Shown piece after piece: positions 25,878 to 35,827 of a stretch of DNA of 64,000 nucleotides; within the stretch, counting starts at the first letter, position 1, and every line of letters starts with the position of its first letter. The translations under genes were made by a program, and so were the position numbers. The stretch comes from Emticicia sp. 21SJ11W-3. Its GTDB lineage: Bacteria; Bacteroidota; Bacteroidia; Cytophagales; Spirosomataceae. The stretch covers positions 4,402,001-4,466,000 of the forward strand of contig NZ_CP092074.1 of the NCBI RefSeq assembly GCF_024138715.1, read 5' to 3'. The notes under the pieces are model-generated. The model was given only the letters and a program-made list of their open reading frames with translations. It was not told the DNA's origin and made no database searches.

Positions 25878-28364
25878 CTATAAAAGTTCTACCGGCTCAA
25901 CCTCTTTTTTTTCTTCCGGCAGAATAAACTTCATGGCATTGGCAACTTTGCCGGGCAATAATGCTATTTCCAGCACTTCCTGCACGTAGTCTACGTAATG
26001 GAAAGTGAGGCCTTCAGTATATGCGGCACCTACTTCCTCTACATCCTTGCGGTTTTTGTAGCACATTACAATCTCTTTTATACCCGCACGCTTGGCAGCC
26101 AGAATTTTCTCTTTAATACCGCCCACAGGCAGTACTTTTCCGCGCAGGGTAATCTCGCCTGTCATGGCCAGATTCGGCTTCAGTTGTCTTTGGGTATAGA
26201 TAGAGGCCATTGATGTAACCATCGTAATACCTGCAGACGGACCATCTTTTGGCACAGCCCCCTGTGGCACGTGTACGTGCAAATCGTAATTCTGAAAAAT
26301 GCGGTAATCAATACCTATTTCATCGGCATGCGATTTAAGGTAAGAAAGCGCCGTAACGGCCGACTCTTTCATCACGTCTCCCAATTGGCCAGACAACGTC
26401 AGCTGGCCTTTACCCCTGCTCAGGCTAGACTCTATGAAAAGTATATCTCCACCTACCGATGTCCAGGCCAATCCGGTTACCACACCTGGCAACTCATTGC
26501 CTTCATATAAATCCTGGTCAAAAACTGCACCACCCAGTAATTTCTCAACGTGTTCAACTTTTATCAGTTTCGGATACTCCTCCTGCATGGCAATAGATTT
26601 GGCAACTTTTCTTATCAAAGTTCCAATCTGCTGTTCAAGACGACGAACCCCCGATTCTCTGGTGTAGCCTTCAATTACCCGTTGAATAGCCTTGTCTTCT
26701 ATTTTCAGATCTTTTACCTTTATACCGTGTTGCTCTAACTGCTTAGGCACCAGGTGTTTTTTAGCGATTTCTATTTTCTCCTCAACCGTATAGCCTGAAA
26801 TCTCAATTATCTCCATGCGGTCTCTTAATGGCGCCTGAATAGTATCTAAAGAATTGGCAGTGGCAATGAAAAGCACCTTAGATAAATCATAGTCAACCTC
26901 CAGATAATTGTCTTTGAAGGACGAGTTTTGTTCGGGGTCCAGAACTTCCAGCAGTGCCGATGAAGGGTCACCTCTGAAATCGCGGGATACCTTATCTATT
27001 TCGTCTAAAACAAATACCGGGTTTGACGACCTGGCTTTTTGCAGATTCTGAATCACCTTGCCCGGCATGGCGCCGATATACGTTTTTCTGTGGCCGCGTA
27101 TTTCTGCCTCATCATGCAATCCACCCAGCGCCATCCGTATGTAATTACGGCCCAGCGACTTGGCAATTGAGCGCCCCAATGATGTTTTACCAACACCCGG
27201 AGGCCCATAAAGGCACAGAATAGGCGCTTTCATATCGCTCCGTAATTTTAATACGGCCAGATACTCAATGATACGCTCTTTTACTTTCTCAAGACCCGAG
27301 TGGTCGGCATCCAGTATTTTTTTAGCCCTTTTCAGGTCAAAATTATCTTTTGTGTATTCTGCCCAGGGCAGCTCAATCATGGTTTCGGCATAGGTTAATG
27401 AAACCCCGTATTCTGGCGCCATTGAGTTCATGCGCAGAATTTTGTTCAGTTCTTTATGAAAATGCTCGTTGGCCTCTTTAGACCATTTCTTTTTGGCGCC
27501 TTTGGCACGCAGTTTTTCTACTTCCTGATCAGGCGTTTCCATGCCCAGTTCTTCCTGCAATACCTTTATCTGCTGGCGCAGGTAATATTCCCTTTGTTGC
27601 TGGTCAATATCAAGGCTGGCTTTGCTTTGTATATCTCTTTTGATTTCAAGCACCTGAATCTCCTTCATCATGTGTTCCAGCAGTTTGTGCGCTTGTTCGC
27701 TACCGTCGTAAGTCTCCAGTAGCAATTGTTTCTCGCTAATCTCTATATTCAGGTTAGAAGACAAAAAGTGCGTCAGGAAACTAGGGCTGTCAATATTACT
27801 GATAGCCATCTGCGCATCTTTCGGTATTTCCGGATTCAGGCTCAGAATTTTATAAGCCGCCTCTTTCAGGCTCTGTATCAGGGCTTTTACCTCTTTTTTG
27901 CGTACACTCGGAAAATTATCAGCTATATACTTAACCGTAGCGCTTAGGTGTGGTTCGGTCTGGATATAGTTAATAACCTCAAAACGGCGTCGCCCCTGAA
28001 TAATAACCGTCACATTTCCATCAGGCAGCACAATCATTTTAAGAATGGTTGCAATCGTACCTATTTTATATAAATCTTCAGGTGTAGGTTCGTTGGGCGT
28101 ATGGCGTATTTGTGCAACCACACCAATGGTTTTATCGGTGCGATAAGCCTTTTTTACCATTTTAATAAATTTGGCCCTTGTAACAGTAACAGGTATAACA
28201 ATACCCGGAAACAGAACGGTATTTCGAAGCGGAAGAAGCGCTAGTTCGGTTGGAAGATTATTTTCATTCTCCATCACTTCATCCGGTGAAGCGATTTCAA
28301 TCATTTCCACATTTTCTACGTCTTGGCGTCCCATCATAAGGCTGGAGATTAGTTCACGATTCAT
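25878..28364 (-). CDS. lon: ATP-dependent protease Lon
   Basis: The frame opens at a TTG (28373), but the ATG at 28364 (MNRELISS) is preferred, giving 828 residues. An N-terminal LON substrate-binding domain ([21 protein letters not shown]) is followed by a coiled region, the AAA+ module with Walker [10 protein letters not shown] (about 390) and Walker [10 protein letters not shown], and the C-terminal Ser/Lys protease: catalytic Ser in [10 protein letters not shown] and Lys 43 residues later in GGIKEKIL. It is the cytosolic housekeeping Lon that degrades damaged and regulatory proteins. No HAIR-like heat-shock repeat is obvious upstream. The C-terminal tail is acidic. Confidence 0.96.
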   Translation of the reverse strand: MNRELISSLMMGRQDVENVEMIEIASPDEVMENENNLPTELALLPLRNTVLFPGIVIPVTVTRAKFIKMVKKAYRTDKTIGVVAQIRHTPNEPTPEDLYKIGTIATILKMIVLPDGNVTVIIQGRRRFEVINYIQTEPHLSATVKYIADNFPSVRKKEVKALIQSLKEAAYKILSLNPEIPKDAQMAISNIDSPSFLTHFLSSNLNIEISEKQLLLETYDGSEQAHKLLEHMMKEIQVLEIKRDIQSKASLDIDQQQREYYLRQQIKVLQEELGMETPDQEVEKLRAKGAKKKWSKEANEHFHKELNKILRMNSMAPEYGVSLTYAETMIELPWAEYTKDNFDLKRAKKILDADHSGLEKVKERIIEYLAVLKLRSDMKAPILCLYGPPGVGKTSLGRSIAKSLGRNYIRMALGGLHDEAEIRGHRKTYIGAMPGKVIQNLQKARSSNPVFVLDEIDKVSRDFRGDPSSALLEVLDPEQNSSFKDNYLEVDYDLSKVLFIATANSLDTIQAPLRDRMEIIEISGYTVEEKIEIAKKHLVPKQLEQHGIKVKDLKIEDKAIQRVIEGYTRESGVRRLEQQIGTLIRKVAKSIAMQEEYPKLIKVEHVEKLLGGAVFDQDLYEGNELPGVVTGLAWTSVGGDILFIESSLSRGKGQLTLSGQLGDVMKESAVTALSYLKSHADEIGIDYRIFQNYDLHVHVPQGAVPKDGPSAGITMVTSMASIYTQRQLKPNLAMTGEITLRGKVLPVGGIKEKILAAKRAGIKEIVMCYKNRKDVEEVGAAYTEGLTFHYVDYVQEVLEIALLPGKVANAMKFILPEEKKEVEPVELL

Positions 28365-28697
28365 GTACCACAAATTTAGGTTCTTCTATAAGGCTTTTTC
28401 TTAAAAAAACCCGTTTTATTTAACAGCAAACATTAGTTAATTATCTGGTAAAAACCTGCTGAACACCCTTCTAAAAAACCATTAATGACTCGTATTTATC
28501 TGCCAGAATGTCAGAGTGAATGTACAAAACGTTTTATATAATTAAAATATTTCTGTGCTTTTTTTATTGTTCAAACCAAGTGCCAATTCTATATACATGG
28601 CATAGTGGCAGTAAAATCATTAAATATGCTCAGGTTTTTGAAACCATACAGATTTATTGTCTATTTTTGATTTCTGTTCCGACAAAATCTTAAACTC
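28365..28697. other. 333-base region between divergent lon and the GH3 gene
   Basis: It holds the promoter of the GH3 gene at its right end. On the lon side no convincing -33/-7 pair was found. No RNA gene is visible. Confidence 0.5.
28637..28669 (+). promoter_or_regulatory. Promoter of the GH3/beta-lactamase gene
   Basis: TTTG (28637-28640) and TATTTTTG (28662-28669) with a 21-base spacer fit the Bacteroidota consensus, 28 bases before the start codon. Confidence 0.7.
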
Positions 28698-31600
28698 ATG
28701 AAAAAAGTATTCCTGCTCTGTTTTCTGTTTTTCAGTCTGCTATCTTCCTTTGCTCAAAAAAGCCCCGATTTCCTCAATAACTATAACCAACGCTGGGTAG
28801 ATTCTGTTTTCGCGACCCTGTCGTTAGACGAAAAAATCGGTCAGTTATTGATGCCGCGGGGAAATACTTCAGGCCAGGGATATAACGTTGAAAAGCTCAG
28901 AAAATGGGTACAGGATTACAAAGTGGGCGGTCTGGTTTTCTTTGCTGGCCAGCCAACCACACAGGCTCGCATTGTAAATGAGCTGCAGGGGATGTCTAAA
29001 GTACCCATGCTGATAGGAATGGATTTAGAATGGGGACTGGCCATGAGGCTGGATAGTACCGTTCGGTTCCCTTATCAGATGACGCTAGGCGCCATCAGAG
29101 GTAAAGAAGCAGATATACGCGAAATGGGTGCAGAAATAGCCCGTCAATGCCGCAGAATGGGCGTGCACATCAATTATGCCCCTGTAGTAGATGTCAATAA
29201 TAACCCCAACAACCCGGTTATCAATTTCCGCTCGTTCGGTGAAAACAAATATGACGTGGCCTCTAAGGCCATTGCCTATATGCAGGGCATGAACAGCGAG
29301 CGTATTCTGACGTCGGCCAAGCACTTTCCGGGGCATGGTGATACAGGCGTAGACTCTCACTATGATTTACCCCTGATAAGCCACGACAAAAAACGGCTGG
29401 ATAATATTGAGCTTTACCCTTACCGTATGCTCATGAACAGCGGCCTCAGCGGTGTCATGACAGCCCACCTGAGTATTCCGGCTTTAGACAGCGCCAAAAA
29501 TCTGGCGTCTACGCTCTCAAAAAATATTGTTACTGATTTGCTCCGTAATGATTTAAAATTTAAAGGTCTTGTATTTACTGATGCCATGGATATGCAGGGA
29601 GCGGTAAAATACTTCCCTAACGGGCAAGCCAATGTAAAAGCCATTCTGGCAGGTAATGATATCCTTGAAACCTTCGAAGATGTGCCGGCAGCCATAGCAG
29701 CCATTAAAGCAGCCGTTGCCAATAAGGAAATAACCCAGGAAGAAATTGATTTCAGGGTTAAGAAAATCCTGATGGCTAAATCATGGGTAGGTTTAGATAA
29801 ATATAAACCAATAGAAATTAATAATCTGATACAAGATCTGAACACCACGAAGTCAGACGTGCTGAACCGTCAGTTTGCCGAAGCAGCCCTTACGCTCATA
29901 AAAAATGAAGAAAGTGTTTTGCCCGTTAAAGACCTGACAGCCAAAATTGCAGTGGTTTCTGTTGATGCTGTTCAGCCAACGGCTTTTCAGAAAATGGCGG
30001 CTAACTATACTACGGTTGATAATTTCAATTTACCGGCCAATGCCACCGATGCCGACATCAGCAAAATGCTGGAGCAAGTCTCAGGATATGACCTCATACT
30101 GGTGGGTGTACACCTGAATAATATTCGTCCGGCTGCTAAATATGGTGTTACTGATGCCAATAAAAAGGCTGTAAAAGCCCTGGTAAATACCGGCAAAGCC
30201 GTAGTAACGCTCTTTGGCAACCCTTATTCGTTGGATAAATTTGAAGACCTTGACAAAGCTAAAGCCGTTGTAATGGCGTATCAGCTAACCCCCTACATGG
30301 AAGAGGCCTCGGCACAAGCCATTTTCGGGGCTATTCCGTTTATTGGCAAGCTACCTGTTACAGTTAATGAAAATTATCGCCTGGAATCTGGCAAACAAAC
30401 CCAGTCAATCGGTCGGTTAGCTTATGGTGTACCCGAAATGGTTGGGCTTGACAGTAAGGTTTTCAATGCCCGGATGGACTCGGTAGTAAATCTGGGTCTG
30501 AAAGAAAAAGCATACCCCGGTGCGGTACTTGAGGTAGCCAAAGACGGAAGGGTTATTTACCACAAAGCATTTGGATACCATACTTACGAAGCCGCCAAAG
30601 CAGGCCTGAATACAGCTAATGAAATGGTTTTAAGCGCCGGTAATAAAAATGATGTGATGGACGAAAAAGTAAAAAGCGCTGCTTCTATACAGGCAGGGGC
30701 GGCACAAACCAATGCGGTATCAAACGGCAAGGTAAAATTAACCGACCTGTATGACCTGGCCTCGGTTACCAAAGTAAGTACATCATTGCTGGCTGTAATG
30801 CAGTTAATGAGCGAAAACAAGTTTGACCTCGACAAAACCTTTAAGGACTACTACACAGAATTTGACAACTCAAATAAGGCAAATTTGCGGTTCAGAGATA
30901 TGCTTACCCATAAATCAGGCCTGAAAGCCTGGATTCCGTTCTGGATGGACTGCATAGACTCGGTAAAGACCGTAATGAACAGCCCCATATTTAAAGCTAA
31001 GTATGCACAGAAATACAAAAGGAAATTTTTAATGAGCAAAAAGAAATACTATGCCATGCTCATGAAAGCCATTAAAGAAGATAAAAATCTGTGGAAAGAA
31101 ACGCTGTCGCCTGTTACATTGGTTTGGAAAAAGAATACGATTGCTAACGAGCCGTCGGATGATTACACGGTTCAACTGACAGACAGCCTGTGGCTGCACA
31201 AAGATTACAGAGAGAAAATTTTCAATGCCATTAAAGATTCGCCTGTTAAACCCGAGCAGGGCTACGTGTATAGCGATTTACATTACTACGCCTACCCGAC
31301 TTTTATGCCGCGCATAACAGGCATGCCCTGGGAAGACTACCTGAAAAAAACTTACAAACAACTAGGGGCAAACAGCCTTACCTATAATCCGCTGCGCTTT
31401 TATCCTAAATCTCAGATTGTACCCAGTGAGCGCGATACTTTATTCAGGCATACACTCATACACGGGCGTGTGCATGATGAAGGCGCCGGTATGCTCAATG
31501 GTGTTTCGGGGCACGCAGGTTTGTTTGGCAATGCCAACGACTTAATGAAACTGATGCAGCTTTATCTGCAAAAAGGAACTTACGGCGGCAAGCAGTTTAT

Positions 31601-31901
31601 TAAGCCCGAGGTGGTTGATGAGTGCACCCGTTACCAGTTTCCTGAACTAAAAAACAGAAGAGCCATTGCATTTGACAAAATAGACTTTAACCCTAAGGTG
31701 GCCAACGGGCCAACACTGGCAACACCTGAAAGCTATGGTCATTCAGGCTTTACAGGTACTTTCGTTTGGGTAGACCCTAAATATAATTTTGCCTACGTTT
31801 TCTTATCAAACCGTGTTTACCCAACCCGTGATAACACGAAGATAAGTACGCTGAACATCAGAACAGCTATTGGCGATGAGATTTACAAAACCGTAAAATA
31901 A
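28698..31901 (+). CDS. GH3 beta-N-acetylglucosaminidase (NagZ-like) fused to a beta-lactamase-like domain
   Basis: 1067 residues. After a signal peptide (to about residue 20) comes a GH3 barrel of NagZ type with the diagnostic KHFPGHGDTGVDSH loop (about 205-218) and the nucleophile region VFTDAMDM. A second alpha/beta domain follows (about 395-570). From about 585 it is a class C beta-lactamase/DD-peptidase-like domain with SVTK (SxxK, about 692), YSDLHYY (YxN-like) and GHSGFTGT (HxG). The pairing suggests concerted trimming of periplasmic muropeptides: removal of GlcNAc plus hydrolysis of a peptide or ester. In Bacillus the two activities are adjacent genes. Single gene with its own promoter. 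Confidence 0.9.
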   Translation: MKKVFLLCFLFFSLLSSFAQKSPDFLNNYNQRWVDSVFATLSLDEKIGQLLMPRGNTSGQGYNVEKLRKWVQDYKVGGLVFFAGQPTTQARIVNELQGMSKVPMLIGMDLEWGLAMRLDSTVRFPYQMTLGAIRGKEADIREMGAEIARQCRRMGVHINYAPVVDVNNNPNNPVINFRSFGENKYDVASKAIAYMQGMNSERILTSAKHFPGHGDTGVDSHYDLPLISHDKKRLDNIELYPYRMLMNSGLSGVMTAHLSIPALDSAKNLASTLSKNIVTDLLRNDLKFKGLVFTDAMDMQGAVKYFPNGQANVKAILAGNDILETFEDVPAAIAAIKAAVANKEITQEEIDFRVKKILMAKSWVGLDKYKPIEINNLIQDLNTTKSDVLNRQFAEAALTLIKNEESVLPVKDLTAKIAVVSVDAVQPTAFQKMAANYTTVDNFNLPANATDADISKMLEQVSGYDLILVGVHLNNIRPAAKYGVTDANKKAVKALVNTGKAVVTLFGNPYSLDKFEDLDKAKAVVMAYQLTPYMEEASAQAIFGAIPFIGKLPVTVNENYRLESGKQTQSIGRLAYGVPEMVGLDSKVFNARMDSVVNLGLKEKAYPGAVLEVAKDGRVIYHKAFGYHTYEAAKAGLNTANEMVLSAGNKNDVMDEKVKSAASIQAGAAQTNAVSNGKVKLTDLYDLASVTKVSTSLLAVMQLMSENKFDLDKTFKDYYTEFDNSNKANLRFRDMLTHKSGLKAWIPFWMDCIDSVKTVMNSPIFKAKYAQKYKRKFLMSKKKYYAMLMKAIKEDKNLWKETLSPVTLVWKKNTIANEPSDDYTVQLTDSLWLHKDYREKIFNAIKDSPVKPEQGYVYSDLHYYAYPTFMPRITGMPWEDYLKKTYKQLGANSLTYNPLRFYPKSQIVPSERDTLFRHTLIHGRVHDEGAGMLNGVSGHAGLFGNANDLMKLMQLYLQKGTYGGKQFIKPEVVDECTRYQFPELKNRRAIAFDKIDFNPKVANGPTLATPESYGHSGFTGTFVWVDPKYNFAYVFLSNRVYPTRDNTKISTLNIRTAIGDEIYKTVK

Positions 31902-31939
31902 TACAGGTGGAGTAAATTAATGTTTTACTTCTTAGAAAA

Positions 31940-32752
31940 ATGCAATATCTGAAACATAGAAAGTTTGCCGATGTTGAGCTTTTCCGTTTTGGTTATGCTC
32001 CTATCGGCAAACCCTGGTTTAATGTGTACTGTTTTGTTTTTGACCACGTATTAATTGATACCGCCCAGGCGCACTGCCGAGAAAAAGTAAAAGCCACATT
32101 TAAGGACAAAAGAATTGAAAAAATTCTGCTGACGCATTTTCATGAAGACCACTCAGGTAATGTAGCTGCTTTGGCGATTGAGCATAAGGCTGAGGTATTT
32201 GCCCACGCAGCAACCCAAGAAAAAATAAAAAAAGGCTTCGGTCTGCATCCTTATGAGAAAGTACTTTTCGGGCATATTACACCTTATGAAAGCCATATAC
32301 ACCACTTCCCGGCCATTATTGAAACGCCAAACCACCAATTAGTTCCTATTTATACACCGGGGCATTCAGACGACCACACGGTTTTTCTCGAGCCCAACAA
32401 AGGCTGGCTGTTTTCAGGCGACTTGTTTGTGGGTATCCGGATCAGGGTTTTCAGAAAAGGCGAGAAATTCTGGCAGCAGGTAGCGTCTATGAAAAATATA
32501 CTTCAATACAATTTTGATGTACTTTTTTGTGGGCACCACCCCCGGTTAAAAGATGGTAAACAGCAATTACAGGCCAAATTACAGTATTTTGAAGACTTTG
32601 GCGGGCATGCACGCGGCCTGCACCAAAAGGGTTTGCCGGTTAAAGACATCATGCGAACCATGAAACTGCGTGAAAATCATCTGATGCGGCTTTTGCTATC
32701 CAACGACGTATCCGTCAGATACATGGTAGAAGCTGCTTTGGAAGACGAATAA
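31940..32752 (+). CDS. Metallo-beta-lactamase-fold hydrolase, cytoplasmic
   Basis: 270 residues. The metal motif is LTHFHEDHSGN (HxHxDH, about 61-71), followed by YTPGHSDDHTVF (third ligand, about 139) and FSGDLFVG (bridging Asp). The C-terminal third (LRENHLMRLLLSND) is helical and may act as a small lid or DNA-binding-like region, as in LACTB2-type enzymes. No signal peptide. The reaction could be thioester, lactone or RNA hydrolysis; the sequence does not decide. A second member of the same superfamily follows 65 bases downstream, so they may be co-transcribed. Confidence 0.82.
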   Translation: MQYLKHRKFADVELFRFGYAPIGKPWFNVYCFVFDHVLIDTAQAHCREKVKATFKDKRIEKILLTHFHEDHSGNVAALAIEHKAEVFAHAATQEKIKKGFGLHPYEKVLFGHITPYESHIHHFPAIIETPNHQLVPIYTPGHSDDHTVFLEPNKGWLFSGDLFVGIRIRVFRKGEKFWQQVASMKNILQYNFDVLFCGHHPRLKDGKQQLQAKLQYFEDFGGHARGLHQKGLPVKDIMRTMKLRENHLMRLLLSNDVSVRYMVEAALEDE

Positions 32753-32817
32753 GCAGATCAAGCATAACAACCTGTTTAGTAACACATTAACATACAGAAA
32801 CTTTAATCTTTAGACCC

Positions 32818-33717
32818 ATGAACCGCAGAAATTTTGTACAAACCACAGGCCTTACTCTTGGGGCATTTGCTCTTTCTGGCAAAGAATTACTGGCCAATAT
32901 TCTGGCGCAGAATCCGTATAAACTGAAAGATTTACGCGGTGGCGTAGGTGTTTTTACTGAACGCGGTGGCACCATAGCTTATCTGGTTACACCTAAAGGC
33001 CTGGCCGTGGTAGACTCTCAATTCCCTGAGCAGTCGAATCACCTGATTGGTGAACTAAAAAAAATATCAGAGAAACCAATACAACTGCTTATCAATACCC
33101 ATCATCATGGCGACCATTCGGGTGGCAACATTGCTTTCAAAGGCATTGCTGAACATGTAGTTGCCCATAGTAATTCACTGAAAAACCAGAAAGTAGCCGC
33201 AGAAAAGGCCAAAACTGAAGACAAACAGTTATATCCTGACATAACCTTTACCGACACCTGGAAACAAAAAGTTGGTAAAGAGACCATTAAAGCCCATTAT
33301 TTTGGACCCGGACATACCAATGGCGACAGCATTATACATTTTGAGCAAGCCAATGTGGCTCACATGGGCGATTTGCTGTTTAACCGCCGATACCCTTTTG
33401 TAGACCGTGCTGCCGGGGCATCAGTCAAAAACTGGCTTAACGTGCTTGACAAAACGCTGTCAACTTTTGATAACCAAACACTTTTTGTTTTCGGCCATGC
33501 CTTCGACCCTGAAAAAATAACCGGTAATAAAGAAGACATCATGGTGTTTCAGGACTACCTGGCAAAGCTATGGAGTTTTGTAGAAGGCGAAGTAAAAGCC
33601 GGTAAAACGAAAGAAGAAGTTTTAAAGACCACGGCTATTCCGGGCGTAACCCAAATGCAGGGCGATGGCATCCAGAGAAGCATTCAGGCCACCTACGAAG
33701 AGATTGCTGGGGTATAA
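32818..33717 (+). CDS. Exported metallo-beta-lactamase-fold hydrolase (Tat-type leader)
   Basis: 299 residues. The N-terminus MNRRNFVQTTGLTLGAFALSG has the twin-arginine motif (NRRNFV) and a weakly hydrophobic core, so Tat export of a folded, metal-loaded enzyme is likely. Motifs: INTHHHGDHSGGN (HxHxDH), YFGPGHTNGDS and MGDLLFN. The family includes subclass B-like lactamases and related quinoprotein or cyclase-like hydrolases of unknown substrate; typical antibiotic resistance is not implied. It lies 65 bases after the previous metallo-hydrolase gene and just before the ilv leader region. Confidence 0.83.
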   Translation: MNRRNFVQTTGLTLGAFALSGKELLANILAQNPYKLKDLRGGVGVFTERGGTIAYLVTPKGLAVVDSQFPEQSNHLIGELKKISEKPIQLLINTHHHGDHSGGNIAFKGIAEHVVAHSNSLKNQKVAAEKAKTEDKQLYPDITFTDTWKQKVGKETIKAHYFGPGHTNGDSIIHFEQANVAHMGDLLFNRRYPFVDRAAGASVKNWLNVLDKTLSTFDNQTLFVFGHAFDPEKITGNKEDIMVFQDYLAKLWSFVEGEVKAGKTKEEVLKTTAIPGVTQMQGDGIQRSIQATYEEIAGV

Positions 33718-33793
33718 AAAATCTTTGAATTAGCCTAAAGCTAACTTAGAAAAGTGCAAAAAAATGGAAATTCTGAAATTTTATTTTAAAAAA

Positions 33794-33826
33794 TTTGGAA
33801 TTAAAAAATCCTTTCGCCTACATTTG
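33794..33826 (+). promoter_or_regulatory. Promoter of the ilv operon
   Basis: TTTG (33794-33797) and TACATTTG (33819-33826), 21 bases apart. The transcript would start near 33832, about 47 bases before the leader peptide. Confidence 0.75.
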
Positions 33827-33878
33827 TATAGAATATGATTCGCACTTAGCGAATTTTCGCAAATAGAGAAGTTTATTC

Positions 33879-33929
33879 ATGAGCCAACATAGAGTCATTA
33901 TCGTTCTAATTATTCACCTGCTCGCCTAG
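33879..33929 (+). CDS. ilv leader peptide
   Basis: 16 codons, MSQHRVIIVLIIHLLA, of which nine are Val, Ile or Leu (VIIVLII and LL blocks). It is too short for standard gene finders. It ends with TAG immediately before the antiterminator arm, so a ribosome that finishes translation covers that arm and lets the terminator form. No Shine-Dalgarno sequence precedes it, as usual in this phylum. Confidence 0.8.
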   Translation: MSQHRVIIVLIIHLLA

Positions 33930-33965
33930 CGAGTGTGAAGGAGGACGCATGACCATAGCCTGACG

Positions 33966-33996
33966 ACCTTCTTCACACAGTGAAGAAGGTTTTTTT
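33966..33996 (+). terminator. Attenuator terminator of the ilv operon
   Basis: ACCTTCTTCAC (33966-33976) pairs with GTGAAGAAGGT (33980-33990) around a three-base loop, followed by six more T. It lies 46 bases before the ilvD start codon, so it can only be a regulatory terminator. Confidence 0.9.
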
Positions 33997-34042
33997 ATGA
34001 ACAAAATATTATTTAAGACTTAAATCACCCCATTCAATTTCA

Positions 34043-35722
34043 ATGACCACTCTCAATAAATACAGTCGAACGCTTACACAGGAAGTAACAAACCCTGCCG
34101 CACAAGCCATGCTATATGCCATTGGCCTTACAGAAGAAGACATGGAAAAACCCCAGATTGGTATAGCCAGTACCGGTTATGAGGGCAACCCCTGTAACAT
34201 TCACCTGAACGGGCTTTCGGTGCATGTAAAAAAAGGCGTGCAGGAAAACGGAATGGTTGGACTGATTTTTAATACGATTGGTGTTTCAGACGGAATGACC
34301 AACGGAAACGACGGCATGAGTTACTCATTACCAAGCCGCGATATCATTGCCGATTCAATTGAAGACGTGGTGTCGGCTCAATGGTATGATGGTGTAATTG
34401 CCGTTGTAGGTTGCGATAAAAACATGCCGGGCGCCATGATGGCCATGGCACGCCTAAACCGCCCTGCCATATTGGTTTATGGCGGCACCGTGAAGTCAGG
34501 TTATTACCACGGACAGAAGCTGGACATCGTTTCGGCTTTTGAGGCATTAGGTAAAAAGTTTGCCAATAATATATCTGACGAAGATTATAAAGGCGTTATC
34601 CAGAACTCAATTCCGGGCCAGGGTGCCTGTGGTGGTATGTACACAGCCAACACGATGGCGTCATCTATTGAGGCAATGGGCATGAGCTTACCAAACAGCT
34701 CTTCATACCCGGCCACACACGAAGGCAAAAAGGCAGAATGCCTTGCCATTGGTGCCGCCATGAAAGTGCTTCTTGAAAAACAGATACTACCGCGTGACAT
34801 CATGACACGCAAGGCATTTGAAAATGCACTTACAGTAGTAATGGCATTAGGTGGTTCTACCAACGCGGTGTTACACTACCTGGCCATTGCCTCTTCGGCA
34901 GGTGTAGAATTTACATTAGATGACATTCAGGCCATTTCAGACCGCACACCTTTATTGGGCGACCTGAAACCTTCAGGTAAATATTATATGGAAGACATGC
35001 ACCCCATTGGTGGTGTGCCGGCAGTAATGAAGTATCTTTTACAAAACGGTTTGTTGCACGGCGACTGCATCACCATAACGGGTAAAACCGTTGCCGAAAA
35101 CCTGCAGGATGTACCAGACCTTGATTTCAGCACACAAAGTATAATTCGCCCGGTTACCAGTCCGCTTAAAGCAACTGGCCACTTACAGATTTTATACGGA
35201 AACCTGGCCGAAAAAGGTGCGGTAGCAAAAATAACCGGAAAAGAAGGCGAAAAATTTGAAGGTATCGCCAAAGTATGTGAGCGTGAAGAAGAAGTAATTG
35301 AGTTTTTGAGCAAAGGCGAAATAAAAGCAGGGCATGTAGTGGTAATCCGCAATGAAGGCCCGAAAGGCGGGCCGGGTATGCCAGAAATGCTTAAGCCAAC
35401 CTCAGCAGTAATGGGTGCCGGACTCGGCGATTCAGTAGCCATGATTACCGATGGCCGTTTCTCGGGTGGTACACACGGTTTTGTAGTAGGCCACGTAACA
35501 CCGGAGGCATTTGATGGCGGCACAATTGCCTTGGTAAAAGATGGCGACAAAATTACTATTGATGCCATTGACAACAAGCTGATTCTGCACGTGTCAGACG
35601 ATGAACTGGCCGAACGCAGGGCAGCCTGGCAACCGAAAGAATCAACATTTAAAAGAGGAGTACTTAGAAAATACATCAAAAATGTAAGTTCGGCTAGTGA
35701 AGGTTGCGTAACTGACCTGTAA
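34043..35722 (+). CDS. ilvD: Dihydroxy-acid dehydratase
   Basis: 559 residues, normal for IlvD. The iron-sulfur cluster cysteines are seen in GCDKNMPG (about 128) and [11 protein letters not shown] (about 196-206), and the family signature [20 protein letters not shown] is present near 470. It dehydrates dihydroxyisovalerate and dihydroxymethylvalerate to the keto acids that give Val and Ile. First structural gene of the operon, placed under the leader-peptide attenuator. A long antisense frame opposite its end and the start of ilvB is a coding shadow. Confidence 0.97.
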   Translation: MTTLNKYSRTLTQEVTNPAAQAMLYAIGLTEEDMEKPQIGIASTGYEGNPCNIHLNGLSVHVKKGVQENGMVGLIFNTIGVSDGMTNGNDGMSYSLPSRDIIADSIEDVVSAQWYDGVIAVVGCDKNMPGAMMAMARLNRPAILVYGGTVKSGYYHGQKLDIVSAFEALGKKFANNISDEDYKGVIQNSIPGQGACGGMYTANTMASSIEAMGMSLPNSSSYPATHEGKKAECLAIGAAMKVLLEKQILPRDIMTRKAFENALTVVMALGGSTNAVLHYLAIASSAGVEFTLDDIQAISDRTPLLGDLKPSGKYYMEDMHPIGGVPAVMKYLLQNGLLHGDCITITGKTVAENLQDVPDLDFSTQSIIRPVTSPLKATGHLQILYGNLAEKGAVAKITGKEGEKFEGIAKVCEREEEVIEFLSKGEIKAGHVVVIRNEGPKGGPGMPEMLKPTSAVMGAGLGDSVAMITDGRFSGGTHGFVVGHVTPEAFDGGTIALVKDGDKITIDAIDNKLILHVSDDELAERRAAWQPKESTFKRGVLRKYIKNVSSASEGCVTDL

Positions 35723-35827
35723 CTGACAAAGCCGGTAAACCGGAACAGCGGCTTCAGCAATATTTGCAAAAGATAACCGGCGAAAAGACTTACAACAATA
35801 TAAGGATACATTAAAAACCACTCTGAC

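Larger units (their letters stand above)
33718..34042 (+). promoter_or_regulatory. ilv leader region with transcription attenuator
   Basis: This 325-base gap holds, in order: promoter (33794-33826), leader peptide (33879-33929), protector stem (33913-33925 with 33929-33939), antiterminator (33933-33944 with 33967-33978) and terminator (33966-33996). Protector and antiterminator share 33933-33939; antiterminator and terminator share 33967-33976, so they exclude each other. Ribosome stalling at the Ile/Val/Leu codons when charged tRNA is scarce would cover the protector arm and favour read-through into ilvD. Confidence 0.85.

Noticed and set aside
28371-28378. TAAATTTG on the minus strand as the lon -7 box
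   Set aside because: It ends only seven bases before the start codon and has no -33 TTTG at the right distance.
32818-33717. Metallo-beta-lactamase giving antibiotic resistance
   Set aside because: Only the general fold motif is present; the wider family has many other substrates and the context gives no support.
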